Part shown: in pieces, positions 19,174 to 29,986 of the stretch | How positions within the stretch are numbered: position 1 is the first letter of the stretch | Layout of the letters: each line of letters opens with the position of its first letter | NCBI GenBank assembly: GCA_938001965.1 | Contig: CALLBC010000033.1 | Location: 1 to 57,691 of the forward strand | Length of the DNA: 57,691 nucleotides | DNA from: an uncultured Bdellovibrionales bacterium | GTDB lineage: Bacteria > Bdellovibrionota > Bdellovibrionia > Bdellovibrionales > UBA1609 | Direction of reading: 5' to 3' | The notes under the pieces: generated by a model | Told to the model about the DNA's origin: nothing | Databases searched by the model: none | The model's input: only the letters and a program-made list of their open reading frames with translations | Translations under genes and position numbers: made by a program

Positions 19174-20744
19174 TACTTCACCGTCTTATTTTTAAATGCT
19201 ATTAAATTTTTATTCTCAATTTTTTCAGACTCTAAACTATAACTTAGTGTGTATTTATCTTTACTGTTTACTAAATGCTCTAGGCTTACTTTACTCCAAT
19301 CTAAAAAGTGATTGGGTAATAAGCCCATCCAAAATACTAAAATTACTAAAGGGGCCATAACGATGCACTCACGTTTTGTTATCTCAAGCTTTCCTTTGTA
19401 TTTTTCAACTAACTCACCGTATGTGCCAAAAAATACGCGCTTCACCATCCACAGCATATAAGTAGCTCCAAGAACAACTCCTAAAACTGCAAAACCAGCA
19501 AATATTTTATTTGCTCCAAAAGCTCCAATCAGGATTAAAAACTCTCCTACAAAACCATTCGTCATTGGAACTGCTATACTCGACATGGTTATAATCATAA
19601 ATATAATTGTAAACCAAGGTGCGGCCTTAGCTAAACCACCATACTTAGAGATTTCTCTGTCATGAGTTCTTTCGTAAATCATGCCGACTAACAAGAACAA
19701 AGCCCCTGTGCTTATACCATGATTTAACATTTGATAAAGGCCACCCGTAATTCCAAACTGATTTAATGAAAATAGGCCTAATACTATATAGCCCATATGC
19801 GAAACTGATGAGTAAGCCACTAGTTTTTTAATATCAGGCTGAACCATGGCCACAAGTGCGCCATAAATAATACCAATTACAGCAAGTAACATTAATACCC
19901 AAGCCCAATAAGCGGTAGCCTCTGGGAACATTGGCAATACCAATCTCAAGAACCCGTAAGTTCCCATCTTTAACATTACGCCGGCTAGGATAACTGATCC
20001 TGCTGTTGGAGCCTCAGTATGAGCATCTGGCAACCAGGTATGCACCGGAAACATTGGACACTTAATAGCAAAAGCTAAACAAAATGCAAAAAACAATAAT
20101 GTTTGAGAGTTAAGTAATGTCCCGCCTACAAATGGAATATCTAGCTTATAAAAGTCAATGAAGCTGGCACTCATTGCTCCACCCTCTAATGTGGTTGTCA
20201 TCACCATTAAAGTGATAATTGCAAGCAACATAAAAACGGAACCAAACATGGTATAAATAAAAAACTTAATGGACGCATAAATCTTTCTAGGTCCACCCCA
20301 AATCCCAATTAAAAAGTACATTGGTATTAAAGCCGCCTCAAAGAAAACATAAAATAAAATGGCATCCATTGCTAAAAATGTTCCAAGCAATGTTGTTTGC
20401 ATAACCATTAAACTAACGTAAAAAGTTTTTTGGGATTTCTCTACAGCTTTCCAGCTTCCCAATATGGTTATCGGCATCAAGAAAGTCGTCAAAAGAACAA
20501 GCCAAAAAGATATTCCGTCAATACCAACAAAGTAATTAATACCAAAAGACTTTACCCAGCTAAACTTTTCAACTAACTGCAGATCAGCTGTTCCCGGATT
20601 AAAATCTCTGAATAGTCTTAGGCTCAATATAAACTCTGCCGTTGAAAACGCCAAAGCCGTGTATTTTACCTGAGACTCTTTTGTAAACAGTAAAACTACT
20701 GCAAAAAGCAGAGGAACAAATATTAATAGTGATAACAGAAACAT
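19173..20744 (-). CDS. nuoM: NADH-quinone oxidoreductase subunit M
   Basis: FVGIDGISFWLVLLTTFL, LPDAHTEAPTAGSVILAGVMLKMGTYG, AYSSVSHMGY. Confidence 0.96.
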   Translation of the reverse strand: MFLLSLLIFVPLLFAVVLLFTKESQVKYTALAFSTAEFILSLRLFRDFNPGTADLQLVEKFSWVKSFGINYFVGIDGISFWLVLLTTFLMPITILGSWKAVEKSQKTFYVSLMVMQTTLLGTFLAMDAILFYVFFEAALIPMYFLIGIWGGPRKIYASIKFFIYTMFGSVFMLLAIITLMVMTTTLEGGAMSASFIDFYKLDIPFVGGTLLNSQTLLFFAFCLAFAIKCPMFPVHTWLPDAHTEAPTAGSVILAGVMLKMGTYGFLRLVLPMFPEATAYWAWVLMLLAVIGIIYGALVAMVQPDIKKLVAYSSVSHMGYIVLGLFSLNQFGITGGLYQMLNHGISTGALFLLVGMIYERTHDREISKYGGLAKAAPWFTIIFMIITMSSIAVPMTNGFVGEFLILIGAFGANKIFAGFAVLGVVLGATYMLWMVKRVFFGTYGELVEKYKGKLEITKRECIVMAPLVILVFWMGLLPNHFLDWSKVSLEHLVNSKDKYTLSYSLESEKIENKNLIAFKNKTVK

Positions 20745-22682
20745 TTAAGACCCCATCAGTATTAGTGATAAAATTAAAATTAAACCTACAGACATATACA
20801 TGGCATATCTCTGGATATTTCCATTTTGGAGATGTTTAATGCCACGGCCACAGCCAGTAGCAAAGTCGCTTGCTAAATAAGTCACCTTATCTATAAAGTT
20901 TACATCTATATAAAGCCAAAGGCCTTTACTCGCTTCAATTAGCGGATTGATTAATTTAGAGTTATAAAACTCATCTACAAAATATTTATTTTCAACAGCT
21001 GTCGACAAAGGCCCAAGTGCTTTTGAAACTTTACTTGGTATAGATGATTTTCTTGCATAAAACATATATGCAGTCCAGGCAGCTCCAATAATTAAGGCCA
21101 TTGTCAGTGACATTATTACAATTTCATCTGCCATTGTGGCTGGGCCAGTTAATTCAATATTTTTAACCACTGGCTCAAGCCAATGCTCTAAAACATTTGG
21201 TATATGGCCTGGTAGGTAGTGAGAAATTAAATGTGGAATTCCAATCCATCCACCAATAGTTGATAACACTCCTAAAACGATTAAAGGAATTGTCATCGAC
21301 ACTGGAGATTCATGTGGATGAACATCCTTTGAAACCCTGCTTTCTCCCCAAAAAGTAAGCGCCATTAAACGAGTCATATAAAAGGCGGTCATAACTGCAG
21401 TTATTGCACCAATAACCCAGAGCACTTTGCTTCCTGCAGGGCTAGCGAAGGTGTACCATAAAATTTCATCTTTACTGAAGAAACCAGCTAATGGCGGAAT
21501 ACCAATAATTGCTAGCCAACCCAGAAGGAATGTAAAGTGAGTGATTGGCATATACTTTTTAAGCCCACCCATTTTTCTAATATCTTGCTCTTCGTGCATA
21601 GCATGAATAACACTTCCAGAACCTAAGAACATTAATGCTTTAAAAAATGCATGAGTCATTAAATGAAACATGGCTGGAACAAAAGCTCCCACACCCACAG
21701 CCAGGAACATATAACCTAATTGTGAGACAGTAGAGTAAGCCAATATTTTTTTAATATCATTTTGAGTGATAGCAATGGTTGCTGCAAAAAATGCTGTTAA
21801 AGCACCAATAATTGCAATTAACATCATCACATCTGGTGCAAGCATATACATTCCACTTAATCTAACAATTAGATAAATCCCTGCTGTTACCATTGTAGCG
21901 GCATGAATTAAGGCCGAAACTGGTGTTGGGCCAGCCATGGCATCTGGCAGCCAAACATAAAGTGGAATTTGTGCAGACTTGCCTGTTGCTCCAATAAATA
22001 AAAATAAACAAGCTAACGTAATTGGGCCAGACCATCCAGACTCAGCCGTTGCAGGCAATAGTGATGTTATACTTGAAAACTCTATAGTTCCAAAATTTGT
22101 AAAAACCAAAAATAAACCAATTAAAAAAGCTGCATCACCGATTCTGTTGGTAATAAATGCCTTCATACCAGCAGCTGCTTTTTGTTGATCGGTGAACCAA
22201 AATCCAATTAATAAATATGAACAAAGTCCCACGCCTTCCCAGCCAACGAATAGAACCAAAAGGTTATCGCCAAGGACTAAAAGCAACATATTAAATATAA
22301 ATAGATTTAAGAATGAGAAGTATTTAGATGGTCGCTCATCATGTGACATATAACCAATACTGAATAAATGAATTAATGACCCAACCCCAGTTATAATTAA
22401 GATCATAACTGCGCTAATCGGATCTAATAAAAAACTCGCATTAGCGCTAAAGTCACCAATATTTATCCAATCAAAGAGGTGAACAGTGATGGACCTGGCT
22501 CCTTCTTCAAGGCCAATGAGCTTTGCCACTAATATCACTGATATTAAAAAGGAAGCTCCAACCGCAGCTGTACCTACTATGCCAGCTAACTTATAGTTTT
22601 TACTTTTAAAACGAATTCCATTAAACAAAAAGCCCAGTAATGGAAAAATAAACAATAGTGAAAATAATAATGTATTCGACAT
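20745..22682 (-). CDS. nuoL: NADH-quinone oxidoreductase subunit L
   Basis: WEGVGLCSYLLIGFWF, WLPDAMAGPTPVSALIHAATMVTAGIYL, AYSTVSQLGYMF. Confidence 0.96.
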   Translation of the reverse strand: MSNTLLFSLLFIFPLLGFLFNGIRFKSKNYKLAGIVGTAAVGASFLISVILVAKLIGLEEGARSITVHLFDWINIGDFSANASFLLDPISAVMILIITGVGSLIHLFSIGYMSHDERPSKYFSFLNLFIFNMLLLVLGDNLLVLFVGWEGVGLCSYLLIGFWFTDQQKAAAGMKAFITNRIGDAAFLIGLFLVFTNFGTIEFSSITSLLPATAESGWSGPITLACLFLFIGATGKSAQIPLYVWLPDAMAGPTPVSALIHAATMVTAGIYLIVRLSGMYMLAPDVMMLIAIIGALTAFFAATIAITQNDIKKILAYSTVSQLGYMFLAVGVGAFVPAMFHLMTHAFFKALMFLGSGSVIHAMHEEQDIRKMGGLKKYMPITHFTFLLGWLAIIGIPPLAGFFSKDEILWYTFASPAGSKVLWVIGAITAVMTAFYMTRLMALTFWGESRVSKDVHPHESPVSMTIPLIVLGVLSTIGGWIGIPHLISHYLPGHIPNVLEHWLEPVVKNIELTGPATMADEIVIMSLTMALIIGAAWTAYMFYARKSSIPSKVSKALGPLSTAVENKYFVDEFYNSKLINPLIEASKGLWLYIDVNFIDKVTYLASDFATGCGRGIKHLQNGNIQRYAMYMSVGLILILSLILMGS

Positions 22683-22684
22683 TC

Positions 22685-23011
22685 CTAACCCTTTAACTGT
22701 TCAAAAAAGCTAATATTTACTTCTTTAAATCTTTTAAAAATTGTTACCGCAATGGCAAGACCAACCCCAGCTTCAGCAGCGGCGATTGTCATTACAAAGA
22801 AAACCATAACCTGGCCGTTTATGTTTTGTGAAAAGTGGCTAAAAGCCACAAAAGACAAGTTTACAGCATTGAGCATTAATTCAATACTCATTAAAATTAC
22901 TAGAACATTTCTTCTAACTAAAACACCAACCATGCCAATACAAAATAATGCTGCTGATACAATTAGGTAGTGATTTAGTCCTATAGCTGCCAAAGATTCA
23001 AAGTTAAGCAT
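22685..23011 (-). CDS. nuoK: NADH-quinone oxidoreductase subunit K
   Basis: [55 protein letters not shown]; start at 23011 preferred over ORF-track 23056. Confidence 0.94.
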   Translation of the reverse strand: MLNFESLAAIGLNHYLIVSAALFCIGMVGVLVRRNVLVILMSIELMLNAVNLSFVAFSHFSQNINGQVMVFFVMTIAAAEAGVGLAIAVTIFKRFKEVNISFFEQLKG

Positions 23012-23534
23012 GCGTGCCCCCTTTGATTCTTGATACGGCAACTGCTCCCACGGCAATTAGTAAAAGCAGTAGACCTAATAACTCAAAGGCAAAAATATAA
23101 TCAGTATACAAAAGCTTTGCTAAATCCTTTGTTGTTGTCCCCACTCCATCCTTGTTGTGAAGAGTGGCGCCCATTGAAAGCAAGTCAGAAGACATATAAA
23201 TAGCTCCAGCGATCAAACCCCAGAGCCAACCAACAGAGGATACCTTTAAAAAGTTCGACATACGCCCTTTAGAAAAGCTGTCCTTCTCTTTTTTGAGGTC
23301 AAACATCATCAAGACCATAACAAAGAGGACCATGACAGCCCCGGCATAAACTATGAGTTGTACACCAGCGATAAAGTAAGCCTGTAAAATAAAATAAACA
23401 AAGGCTAAGCTCACCATGGTTATAGCCAGGTAGAAAGCCGAATAAACAGGGTTGTTCGAAACAACAACCGCCAAGGCAAAGCACAATACAATAAAAGAAA
23501 GGCCATAAAATAAAAGGACCGAAATATCCATCAT
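23004..23534 (-). CDS. nuoJ: NADH-quinone oxidoreductase subunit J
   Basis: [50 protein letters not shown]. Confidence 0.94.
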   Translation of the reverse strand: MMDISVLLFYGLSFIVLCFALAVVVSNNPVYSAFYLAITMVSLAFVYFILQAYFIAGVQLIVYAGAVMVLFVMVLMMFDLKKEKDSFSKGRMSNFLKVSSVGWLWGLIAGAIYMSSDLLSMGATLHNKDGVGTTTKDLAKLLYTDYIFAFELLGLLLLLIAVGAVAVSRIKGGTHA

Positions 23535-24772
23535 TAACTCCAGTTAGTTCTCATAATAAAAATTACTATGGCTGTTATAATCGTATTAAAAAGGGCCCAA
23601 GGAAGCATAGTTTTCCAACCAAGGTCCATCAATTGGTCATATCTGAAGCGAGGGATAGTCCACCTCACCCAAACAAATACCCAAAGGAAAAATAAAATTT
23701 TAGCAAACATGGCAATATGAAAAACAAAGGCTGTTCCAATGGCTGCCTTATTGGCCGAAAACCCTAGTGCCTCAGCTAATGAGTCTCCAACAAAAGGAGC
23801 CCAACTTGCTACAGTTGTTAAAAGTGGGTCAATTGCTTGGCCAAACCAAGTGACGCCAGCATTAACATCCTCTGCTGTTACAAAAGGGATGTCATAACCA
23901 CCAAAATAAAATACAGCCATTAATGCTGAGGCCGCCATCATATGACCGTACTCACCGATATAAAACATATTCATTTTTAAACCACTGTACTCAGTGTGAT
24001 AACCAGCTACTAGTTCTGCCTCTGCCTCTGGCAGGTCAAATGGAGTTCTATTTGTTTCAGCAAATACCGCTGTAAGAAAAATTATGGCACCCAACGGCTG
24101 ATAAAATATTCCCCAGTTGGGTAAAAAACCTAAAGTGACTTCCTTGCCAAACCACATAAAGTTTAATGGGCCTTGTTGAGCCGCGATCATTTCTGAAAAA
24201 TCAAAAGTTCCGTAAAGCAGTAATACACCTACAATCGATAACCCCAAGGCTAACTCATAACTAATGGATTGGGCACATGCTCTAAGAGCTCCTAGCAATG
24301 AATATTTATTATTTGATGCCCAGCCCGCCATTAACATTGCATACGGGCCTAGTGAAGAAATACCTAAGACAAATACAATACCAATTCCCAGTTCAAAACT
24401 TTGAAAAGCAAACCGATAAGGACCATAAGATTCGCCAAACATTGTAAAAGCCTCAATATTTATTGGCATTGATAGTGGTATTGCTCCAAACGCCAAAGCT
24501 GCAGGAATTAATGAAACCACAGGGGCGGCATAAAAAATAAATTTTTTGGTTTTCTCAGGAATAAACTCTTCTTTAAAAATAAATTTTACAGCATCGGCCA
24601 ATAATTGAGTTAGACCCAAAGGACCAATACGGTTTGGACCTAATCGATTTTGAATAAAAGCTGAACCACGTCGCTCCACCCAAACTAATAATGGCACTAA
24701 TTGCACCATCATCACAAAAATTATAATCATTTTAATTAAGTTAACACTTATTTCAAATAAATCTGAACCCAT
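23534..24772 (-). CDS. nuoH: NADH-quinone oxidoreductase subunit H
   Basis: WVERRGSAFIQNRLGPNRIGPLGLTQLLADAVKFIFKEE, ETNRTPFDLPEAEAELVAGYHTEYSGLKMNMFYIGEY. Confidence 0.96.
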   Translation of the reverse strand: MGSDLFEISVNLIKMIIIFVMMVQLVPLLVWVERRGSAFIQNRLGPNRIGPLGLTQLLADAVKFIFKEEFIPEKTKKFIFYAAPVVSLIPAALAFGAIPLSMPINIEAFTMFGESYGPYRFAFQSFELGIGIVFVLGISSLGPYAMLMAGWASNNKYSLLGALRACAQSISYELALGLSIVGVLLLYGTFDFSEMIAAQQGPLNFMWFGKEVTLGFLPNWGIFYQPLGAIIFLTAVFAETNRTPFDLPEAEAELVAGYHTEYSGLKMNMFYIGEYGHMMAASALMAVFYFGGYDIPFVTAEDVNAGVTWFGQAIDPLLTTVASWAPFVGDSLAEALGFSANKAAIGTAFVFHIAMFAKILFFLWVFVWVRWTIPRFRYDQLMDLGWKTMLPWALFNTIITAIVIFIMRTNWS

Positions 24773-24775
24773 AAA

Positions 24776-25147
24776 TTAATCCCACTCTAGTGCTTTAGAT
24801 TTAATTTCCCAAACTAAGCCAATTATAAAAATTAATAAAAACACGCCCATTGCACCAAGCATGTATAGACCCTGTCCTTCCTTAATAAAGTCTCCATATG
24901 CTATTGCCCATGGATACATAAAAATAATTTCAATATCAAAAAGGATAAATAAAATTGCTGTTAAATAATAACGAACTGAGATTTTGGAATGACCCGTGGT
25001 TTGAACATCAATACCACATTCATAGGTTGAGTTTTTAGCATCAGAGTTTTTAGGTTTTGGACCAACAAGTGATACTAAAAATAACAGGGCCGTACCAAAT
25101 AGGACCACGAAAATAGTTAAAGCAATGATGGGCGCCAGGCTGTTCAT
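24776..25147 (-). CDS. nuoA: NADH-quinone oxidoreductase subunit A
   Basis: YECGIDVQTTGHSKISVRYYLTAILFILFDIEIIFMYPWA. Confidence 0.95.
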   Translation of the reverse strand: MNSLAPIIALTIFVVLFGTALLFLVSLVGPKPKNSDAKNSTYECGIDVQTTGHSKISVRYYLTAILFILFDIEIIFMYPWAIAYGDFIKEGQGLYMLGAMGVFLLIFIIGLVWEIKSKALEWD

Positions 25148-25415
25148 ATTTTACCTCATAATTAAATGTGATTTCTTATACAACTTACACTAATAAAGAT
25201 CTATGATATCGACTATATATTGCCGTGCAATAAATAACTATAAAAACTCAGGATATTAAAAACTTAGCTGCGCTTTGCCATTCACATTTCAAGCCTGCTT
25301 ACCGACCTAAGACAGCCCAAAATCTTGTACTAGTAACTTCCAAAATAAACTTCTATTTCTTACTTTCATTTTGTATTAATCCTCTGTAAATTCAGCTTGA
25401 AAATAGGGGCTCAAA

Positions 25416-28400
25416 TTGAACGGTTTAAATTTATTCTTTGATCATAAAGTAACTAGCCTAACTGCCCCAAAAATAGACATTACCGGACTAGATTCACCGG
25501 CAGCCCTGTCTTACTTGCTTAATTTTTCATCATTATCAGCTAATACTACTAACCTTATTATTGTCAGTAATGATAAAGAGGCTATGGAGCTCGAATCCTC
25601 CCTGTTGTTTTATGATAGCACTTATAAAGTCAGCTACTTACCTCACTTTCAAAGCCAAATGTATTCAGAGGTAATTCCTTCCACTCAGCTTATCCATAAG
25701 CGATTACAGTGGCTTTTTCATGCTCAAAATAACAGCATGTTCCCGCGGCGATATTTTATATCAACTTTACCAGCACTTGCGCAAAAAACCATTCCAATTG
25801 ATGCATTTATGGAGCATAGCTTTCAGCTTAGTGTTAACAGTGAGCTTCCAGATAATATTACTCAAAAGCTTTTAAGGATTGGCTATAACCAAGTGCCATT
25901 AGTGGAAGACCCCGGTGGGTTTGCTATGCGCGGAGGCATATTAGATATATTCTCTTCGGCTCACGACTCTCCGGTAAGAATAGAGCTTTTTGGCGATATT
26001 ATCGAATCTATCAAGTGTTTTAATCCCAAGAATCAAAGAAGCTCTGATAACATTGAACAAGTCACCATTATTCCAGCCAAAGAGAATATTTACTCTGATG
26101 AGAACCGACAAAAAATTTCACACTACTTAAAAAGCTCTGCTAACTCTCGAAATATTGATCCTTCAGATATTAAAGACTCCCTACAGGGTCTCACACACTG
26201 GAAATACTTCCATGGTTCAGACTATTTTATTAATGCTTTTTATGAACAACCTGAACATCCGATAAATTATTTTTCCAATAACCTTTCTGTGTGGTCACTA
26301 AACTCTCAATCACAATACCGGGCATACGATAAATTTATGGATAGCTTAAAAGAGCATTACAAATACTCTAAAGACCTCTCCCCACTTTTGCCTGATTATT
26401 CTAAAATCTTTTCGGCTCAAGAGGAAATTAAGTTTCCAAACAAATCTAAAGTAATTAATTTTTCGCAAATTCATTTTACTGACCTTAATGAAGACCATAG
26501 TTCAACCAATAATATTGAACTTAAGGTAAACTCTCTTGAGGACTTTAAAAAAAATTGTAGCAACTTAGCAAAAAATTCCCCTGAACAAATTAAAGAATTT
26601 TTACAAAAGAAAATTAATGACTGGAAAAATAGTGGCGTCACTCTATTTATAACCTCATCTTCTGATAATAATATACGCCAGCTTGAACTTTTACTGGAAG
26701 ACTATGACCTTGATATTATAAAATATAATGGCGATGAAGAGAGCCTTTACGAAACTGAAGTTCGCGAACAACGTAACAATCCAACTCGCTTAGCTTTAAT
26801 TAAAAAAAATCACCCTAATTCTCTTTATTTTAAAGATGATAAAATTATTTTTATTAGCCTCTCTGATATTTTAGGCAAGAAAAAGCCTTCCTCTTCTAAA
26901 AGTCAAAAAAATAGCTTTAAAAAGGCTCAAGCACTACACTTTTCGGACTTAAAACCCGGTGACTATATTGTACATAAAGAACATGGAGTTGGAATTTATA
27001 ATGGGCTGACATTAATGCCCATTGCAGGAATTGATGCTGAATTTCTTCAGCTGGAGTACAAAGGGGGAGATAAACTCTATTTACCCATTTATAGAATTGG
27101 ACAAATACAAAAGTTTACTGGCGCTGGTAGCGATCGCTTTATAGATAAACTTGGTGGACAAGCTTGGAAAAAAACTAAAACAAAGGTTAAAAGCAAGCTT
27201 AAGGATATGGCTGGCGAGCTTTTAAAACTCTATGCTGAAAGAGCACAAATCACTAGGCCCTCTTTTCCTCCGCCTAATAATGATTTTGAAAAATTTGTTA
27301 ACTTCTTTCCGTTTACTGAGACAAATGACCAATTAAATGCCATTAATCATGTTGTTAATGATATGACCTTAGACAAACCAATGGATCGTTTAATTTGTGG
27401 TGATGTGGGTTTTGGAAAAACAGAGGTTGCTATGAGAGCGGCTTTTAATAGCGTCAACGATGGTCGACAAGTAGCCATCATTGCCCCCACTACAATCCTC
27501 ACATTTCAGCATTTCGAAAATTTTAAAAAACGCTTCCAACACTGGCCTTTTAAAATTTGTTGTTTAAATAGATTTGTAAGCTCTTCAAAAGTTAAAAAAA
27601 ATATCCAAGAAATAAAAGATGGCAAAGTTGATATAGTTATTGGAACACATCGACTTTTTAGTAAAGATGTTGAGTTTAACAATTTAGGGCTACTTATTAT
27701 TGATGAGGAGCAAAAATTTGGCGTTAAACATAAAGAAAAAATAAGATCTATAAAAACTAATGTGGACACTTTAACTTTATCTGCCACACCTATTCCTCGC
27801 ACTTTAAATATGAGTTTTTTGGGCCTAAGAGACTTAAGCTTAATTAATACGGCCCCTGTAGACCGTCTACCAACTAGAACTTTTATTTGTAAGTATGAAG
27901 AGCATACAATAAAAAAAGCCATACAAAATGAAGTTGAACGTGGCGGACAAGTTTTCTTTTTGCATAATCGTGTAAATAATATTGAAACAGTCGCTCATGA
28001 GCTGCGCGAGTTACTGCCCAATGTTAAGTTTGCAATAGGTCATGGTCAAATGAAGGAAAGCGAGCTTGAAAAAGTTATGGTTAGTTTTTTCAACAAAGAA
28101 GTGGATGTATTAATTTCCACTACTATTATTGAATCCGGCATGGATATACCAAATGCTAATACTATTATAATTAATAATGCTCAAAACCTTGGTTTGAGCC
28201 AGCTTTACCAACTTAGAGGCCGAGTGGGGAGGAGTTCCAAAAGAGCTTATTGTTATTTAATGATTCCTCAAAATAAGGCTTTAGATAAACAGGCTCTCGA
28301 ACGGCTTAAAGTTATCCAGCAAAACTCCGAGCTTGGTAGTGGAATTACAATTGCTCAATATGACCTTGAGTTACGTGGCTCAGGCGATCTACTTGGTGAG

Positions 28401-28943
28401 AACCAAAGTGGACATATTAATGCTGTTGGTTATGAGCTATACATGGACCTACTAAAAGAAGCTATTAATGAACAGAAGGATCAACCGGAAGTTATTAACT
28501 CACTAGAACCAGAAATAAGTCTTCGCATTCCGGCTTTAATTCCAGACAAATATATTTCTGATATAAGGCTACGCCTATCTTACTATAAGAGTTTATCTGA
28601 CATTGAAAGTATTGACGAAATTGACACTATTGAGTCCGACCTCCGTGATCAATTTGGAAAACTTCCTGAAGAAGTTATTAATTTACTTGGGATTATGCTC
28701 ATTCGCTTTTTATGTAAGAAGTTATTTATTAAAGATTTGTCGCAAGCAAAAAAAGGAATCACTCTTGTTTTTACTTCTGACACCCCTCTTAAAACTGAAC
28801 AAGTTTTAAAGCTCACATCTCGTGCTGATAATAAGTATTCATTAACTCCTGAAAGTAAACTACTTATACATATGAAAGATAAATCTTGGGAGCGTATTTA
28901 TGAGGAAATTTCTTATTTAGCAAAGCTTACTAATCTTATTTAA
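25416..28943 (+). CDS. mfd: Transcription-repair coupling factor Mfd
   Basis: DYIVHKEHGVGIYNGL, CGDVGFGKTEVAMRAAF, DEEQKFGVKHKEK, TLSATPIPRTL, QLRGRVGRS; TTG start. Confidence 0.96.
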   Translation: MNGLNLFFDHKVTSLTAPKIDITGLDSPAALSYLLNFSSLSANTTNLIIVSNDKEAMELESSLLFYDSTYKVSYLPHFQSQMYSEVIPSTQLIHKRLQWLFHAQNNSMFPRRYFISTLPALAQKTIPIDAFMEHSFQLSVNSELPDNITQKLLRIGYNQVPLVEDPGGFAMRGGILDIFSSAHDSPVRIELFGDIIESIKCFNPKNQRSSDNIEQVTIIPAKENIYSDENRQKISHYLKSSANSRNIDPSDIKDSLQGLTHWKYFHGSDYFINAFYEQPEHPINYFSNNLSVWSLNSQSQYRAYDKFMDSLKEHYKYSKDLSPLLPDYSKIFSAQEEIKFPNKSKVINFSQIHFTDLNEDHSSTNNIELKVNSLEDFKKNCSNLAKNSPEQIKEFLQKKINDWKNSGVTLFITSSSDNNIRQLELLLEDYDLDIIKYNGDEESLYETEVREQRNNPTRLALIKKNHPNSLYFKDDKIIFISLSDILGKKKPSSSKSQKNSFKKAQALHFSDLKPGDYIVHKEHGVGIYNGLTLMPIAGIDAEFLQLEYKGGDKLYLPIYRIGQIQKFTGAGSDRFIDKLGGQAWKKTKTKVKSKLKDMAGELLKLYAERAQITRPSFPPPNNDFEKFVNFFPFTETNDQLNAINHVVNDMTLDKPMDRLICGDVGFGKTEVAMRAAFNSVNDGRQVAIIAPTTILTFQHFENFKKRFQHWPFKICCLNRFVSSSKVKKNIQEIKDGKVDIVIGTHRLFSKDVEFNNLGLLIIDEEQKFGVKHKEKIRSIKTNVDTLTLSATPIPRTLNMSFLGLRDLSLINTAPVDRLPTRTFICKYEEHTIKKAIQNEVERGGQVFFLHNRVNNIETVAHELRELLPNVKFAIGHGQMKESELEKVMVSFFNKEVDVLISTTIIESGMDIPNANTIIINNAQNLGLSQLYQLRGRVGRSSKRAYCYLMIPQNKALDKQALERLKVIQQNSELGSGITIAQYDLELRGSGDLLGENQSGHINAVGYELYMDLLKEAINEQKDQPEVINSLEPEISLRIPALIPDKYISDIRLRLSYYKSLSDIESIDEIDTIESDLRDQFGKLPEEVINLLGIMLIRFLCKKLFIKDLSQAKKGITLVFTSDTPLKTEQVLKLTSRADNKYSLTPESKLLIHMKDKSWERIYEEISYLAKLTNLI

Positions 28944-29791
28944 AACTCAACCTTCATTCCTGCACTTGCATAAAGCGCCGCAAAGCCAGGGTCTTTTTCA
29001 TCTAAGGAGTTAGTCATATAATTTGCTTCAATAAATACAAATGTATTTTCTATTCCACTAGATTGATAGCCCTCTCTAGCGGCGCTATCATCAAGCCAGT
29101 CAATTTGGAACATTAAGCCACCCGATGCATAAAATGCTAAAAGTGTTGTTCCTTCTAGGGTTGTGAAATTACCCTCCTCTTTATAATAAGTAGAATATAT
29201 TCCACCATGTATATAAGGAACAACCCAAGGTTCTTTCCACAAAGTATCAAGCTCAAATATAAATCCAAGCTTTAATGGAACAATCATTAATTCTGCGCCA
29301 AAGCCGGGAACATCTGATTCTGTTTTGAAGTATCCAGCAGAGCCAATTATACCCATGGTAAGATAGTCAAAGTTTCTTTTAAAGGTCGCTTCAATTGATA
29401 AAAGCCCAAGCGACGGAACTGGGTAGAACTCAGAGAAATCTGCTGGAACTTGATCAATTTTGTATTCGCTGGGGTTATATAATCCATAGGATACACCCCA
29501 AACCTGTCCCCACTTTTTCCTTCTCATTCTATAGGGAACCATCTCCATTTTCCCTGCAGAGGTCACTGGTATAATATTTCTTGGCTCAACAATTACTTTG
29601 TTGTCTTTGTTGCCATTATTTACTTTTTCAACTTTCCTTAAAACTCCAACTTCATTACGTTTAGGTTTAACTAACTTTTCTAATGCTTCTTCATCACCAA
29701 ACTCATCAAAGTCATCTGCAGCAAAAGATAGTGGCAGTGTTAAAAATACTGTCAGCAAAGCAATAATTATTTTATATAAGTAAATTCCCAT
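28940..29791 (-). CDS. Hypothetical exported (outer-membrane-like) protein
   Basis: Signal peptide ending FAADD; alternating aromatic/glycine beta-rich C-terminal region ending in ...ASAGMKVEF. Confidence 0.65.
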   Translation of the reverse strand: MGIYLYKIIIALLTVFLTLPLSFAADDFDEFGDEEALEKLVKPKRNEVGVLRKVEKVNNGNKDNKVIVEPRNIIPVTSAGKMEMVPYRMRRKKWGQVWGVSYGLYNPSEYKIDQVPADFSEFYPVPSLGLLSIEATFKRNFDYLTMGIIGSAGYFKTESDVPGFGAELMIVPLKLGFIFELDTLWKEPWVVPYIHGGIYSTYYKEEGNFTTLEGTTLLAFYASGGLMFQIDWLDDSAAREGYQSSGIENTFVFIEANYMTNSLDEKDPGFAALYASAGMKVEF

Positions 29792-29986
29792 ACTTTCATC
29801 ATAATGCCCTATATTAGTTCAAGCAAGTTTTAAGGCCACTTGTGGCCAACCAATTAAAACTAAAGGCAAGTCTAGTTATGACCTTTCTACGTATTATATT
29901 CATATTTTAATTGTTCAATTCCTTGGATGTGTAATTAACTATATTATTTAAGTAGACAACAAATATACTTAGCAATTGGAAATTAC

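Noticed and set aside
27506-27922. 138 aa ORF antisense to mfd
   Set aside because: Overlaps conserved helicase motifs of Mfd; no independent support.
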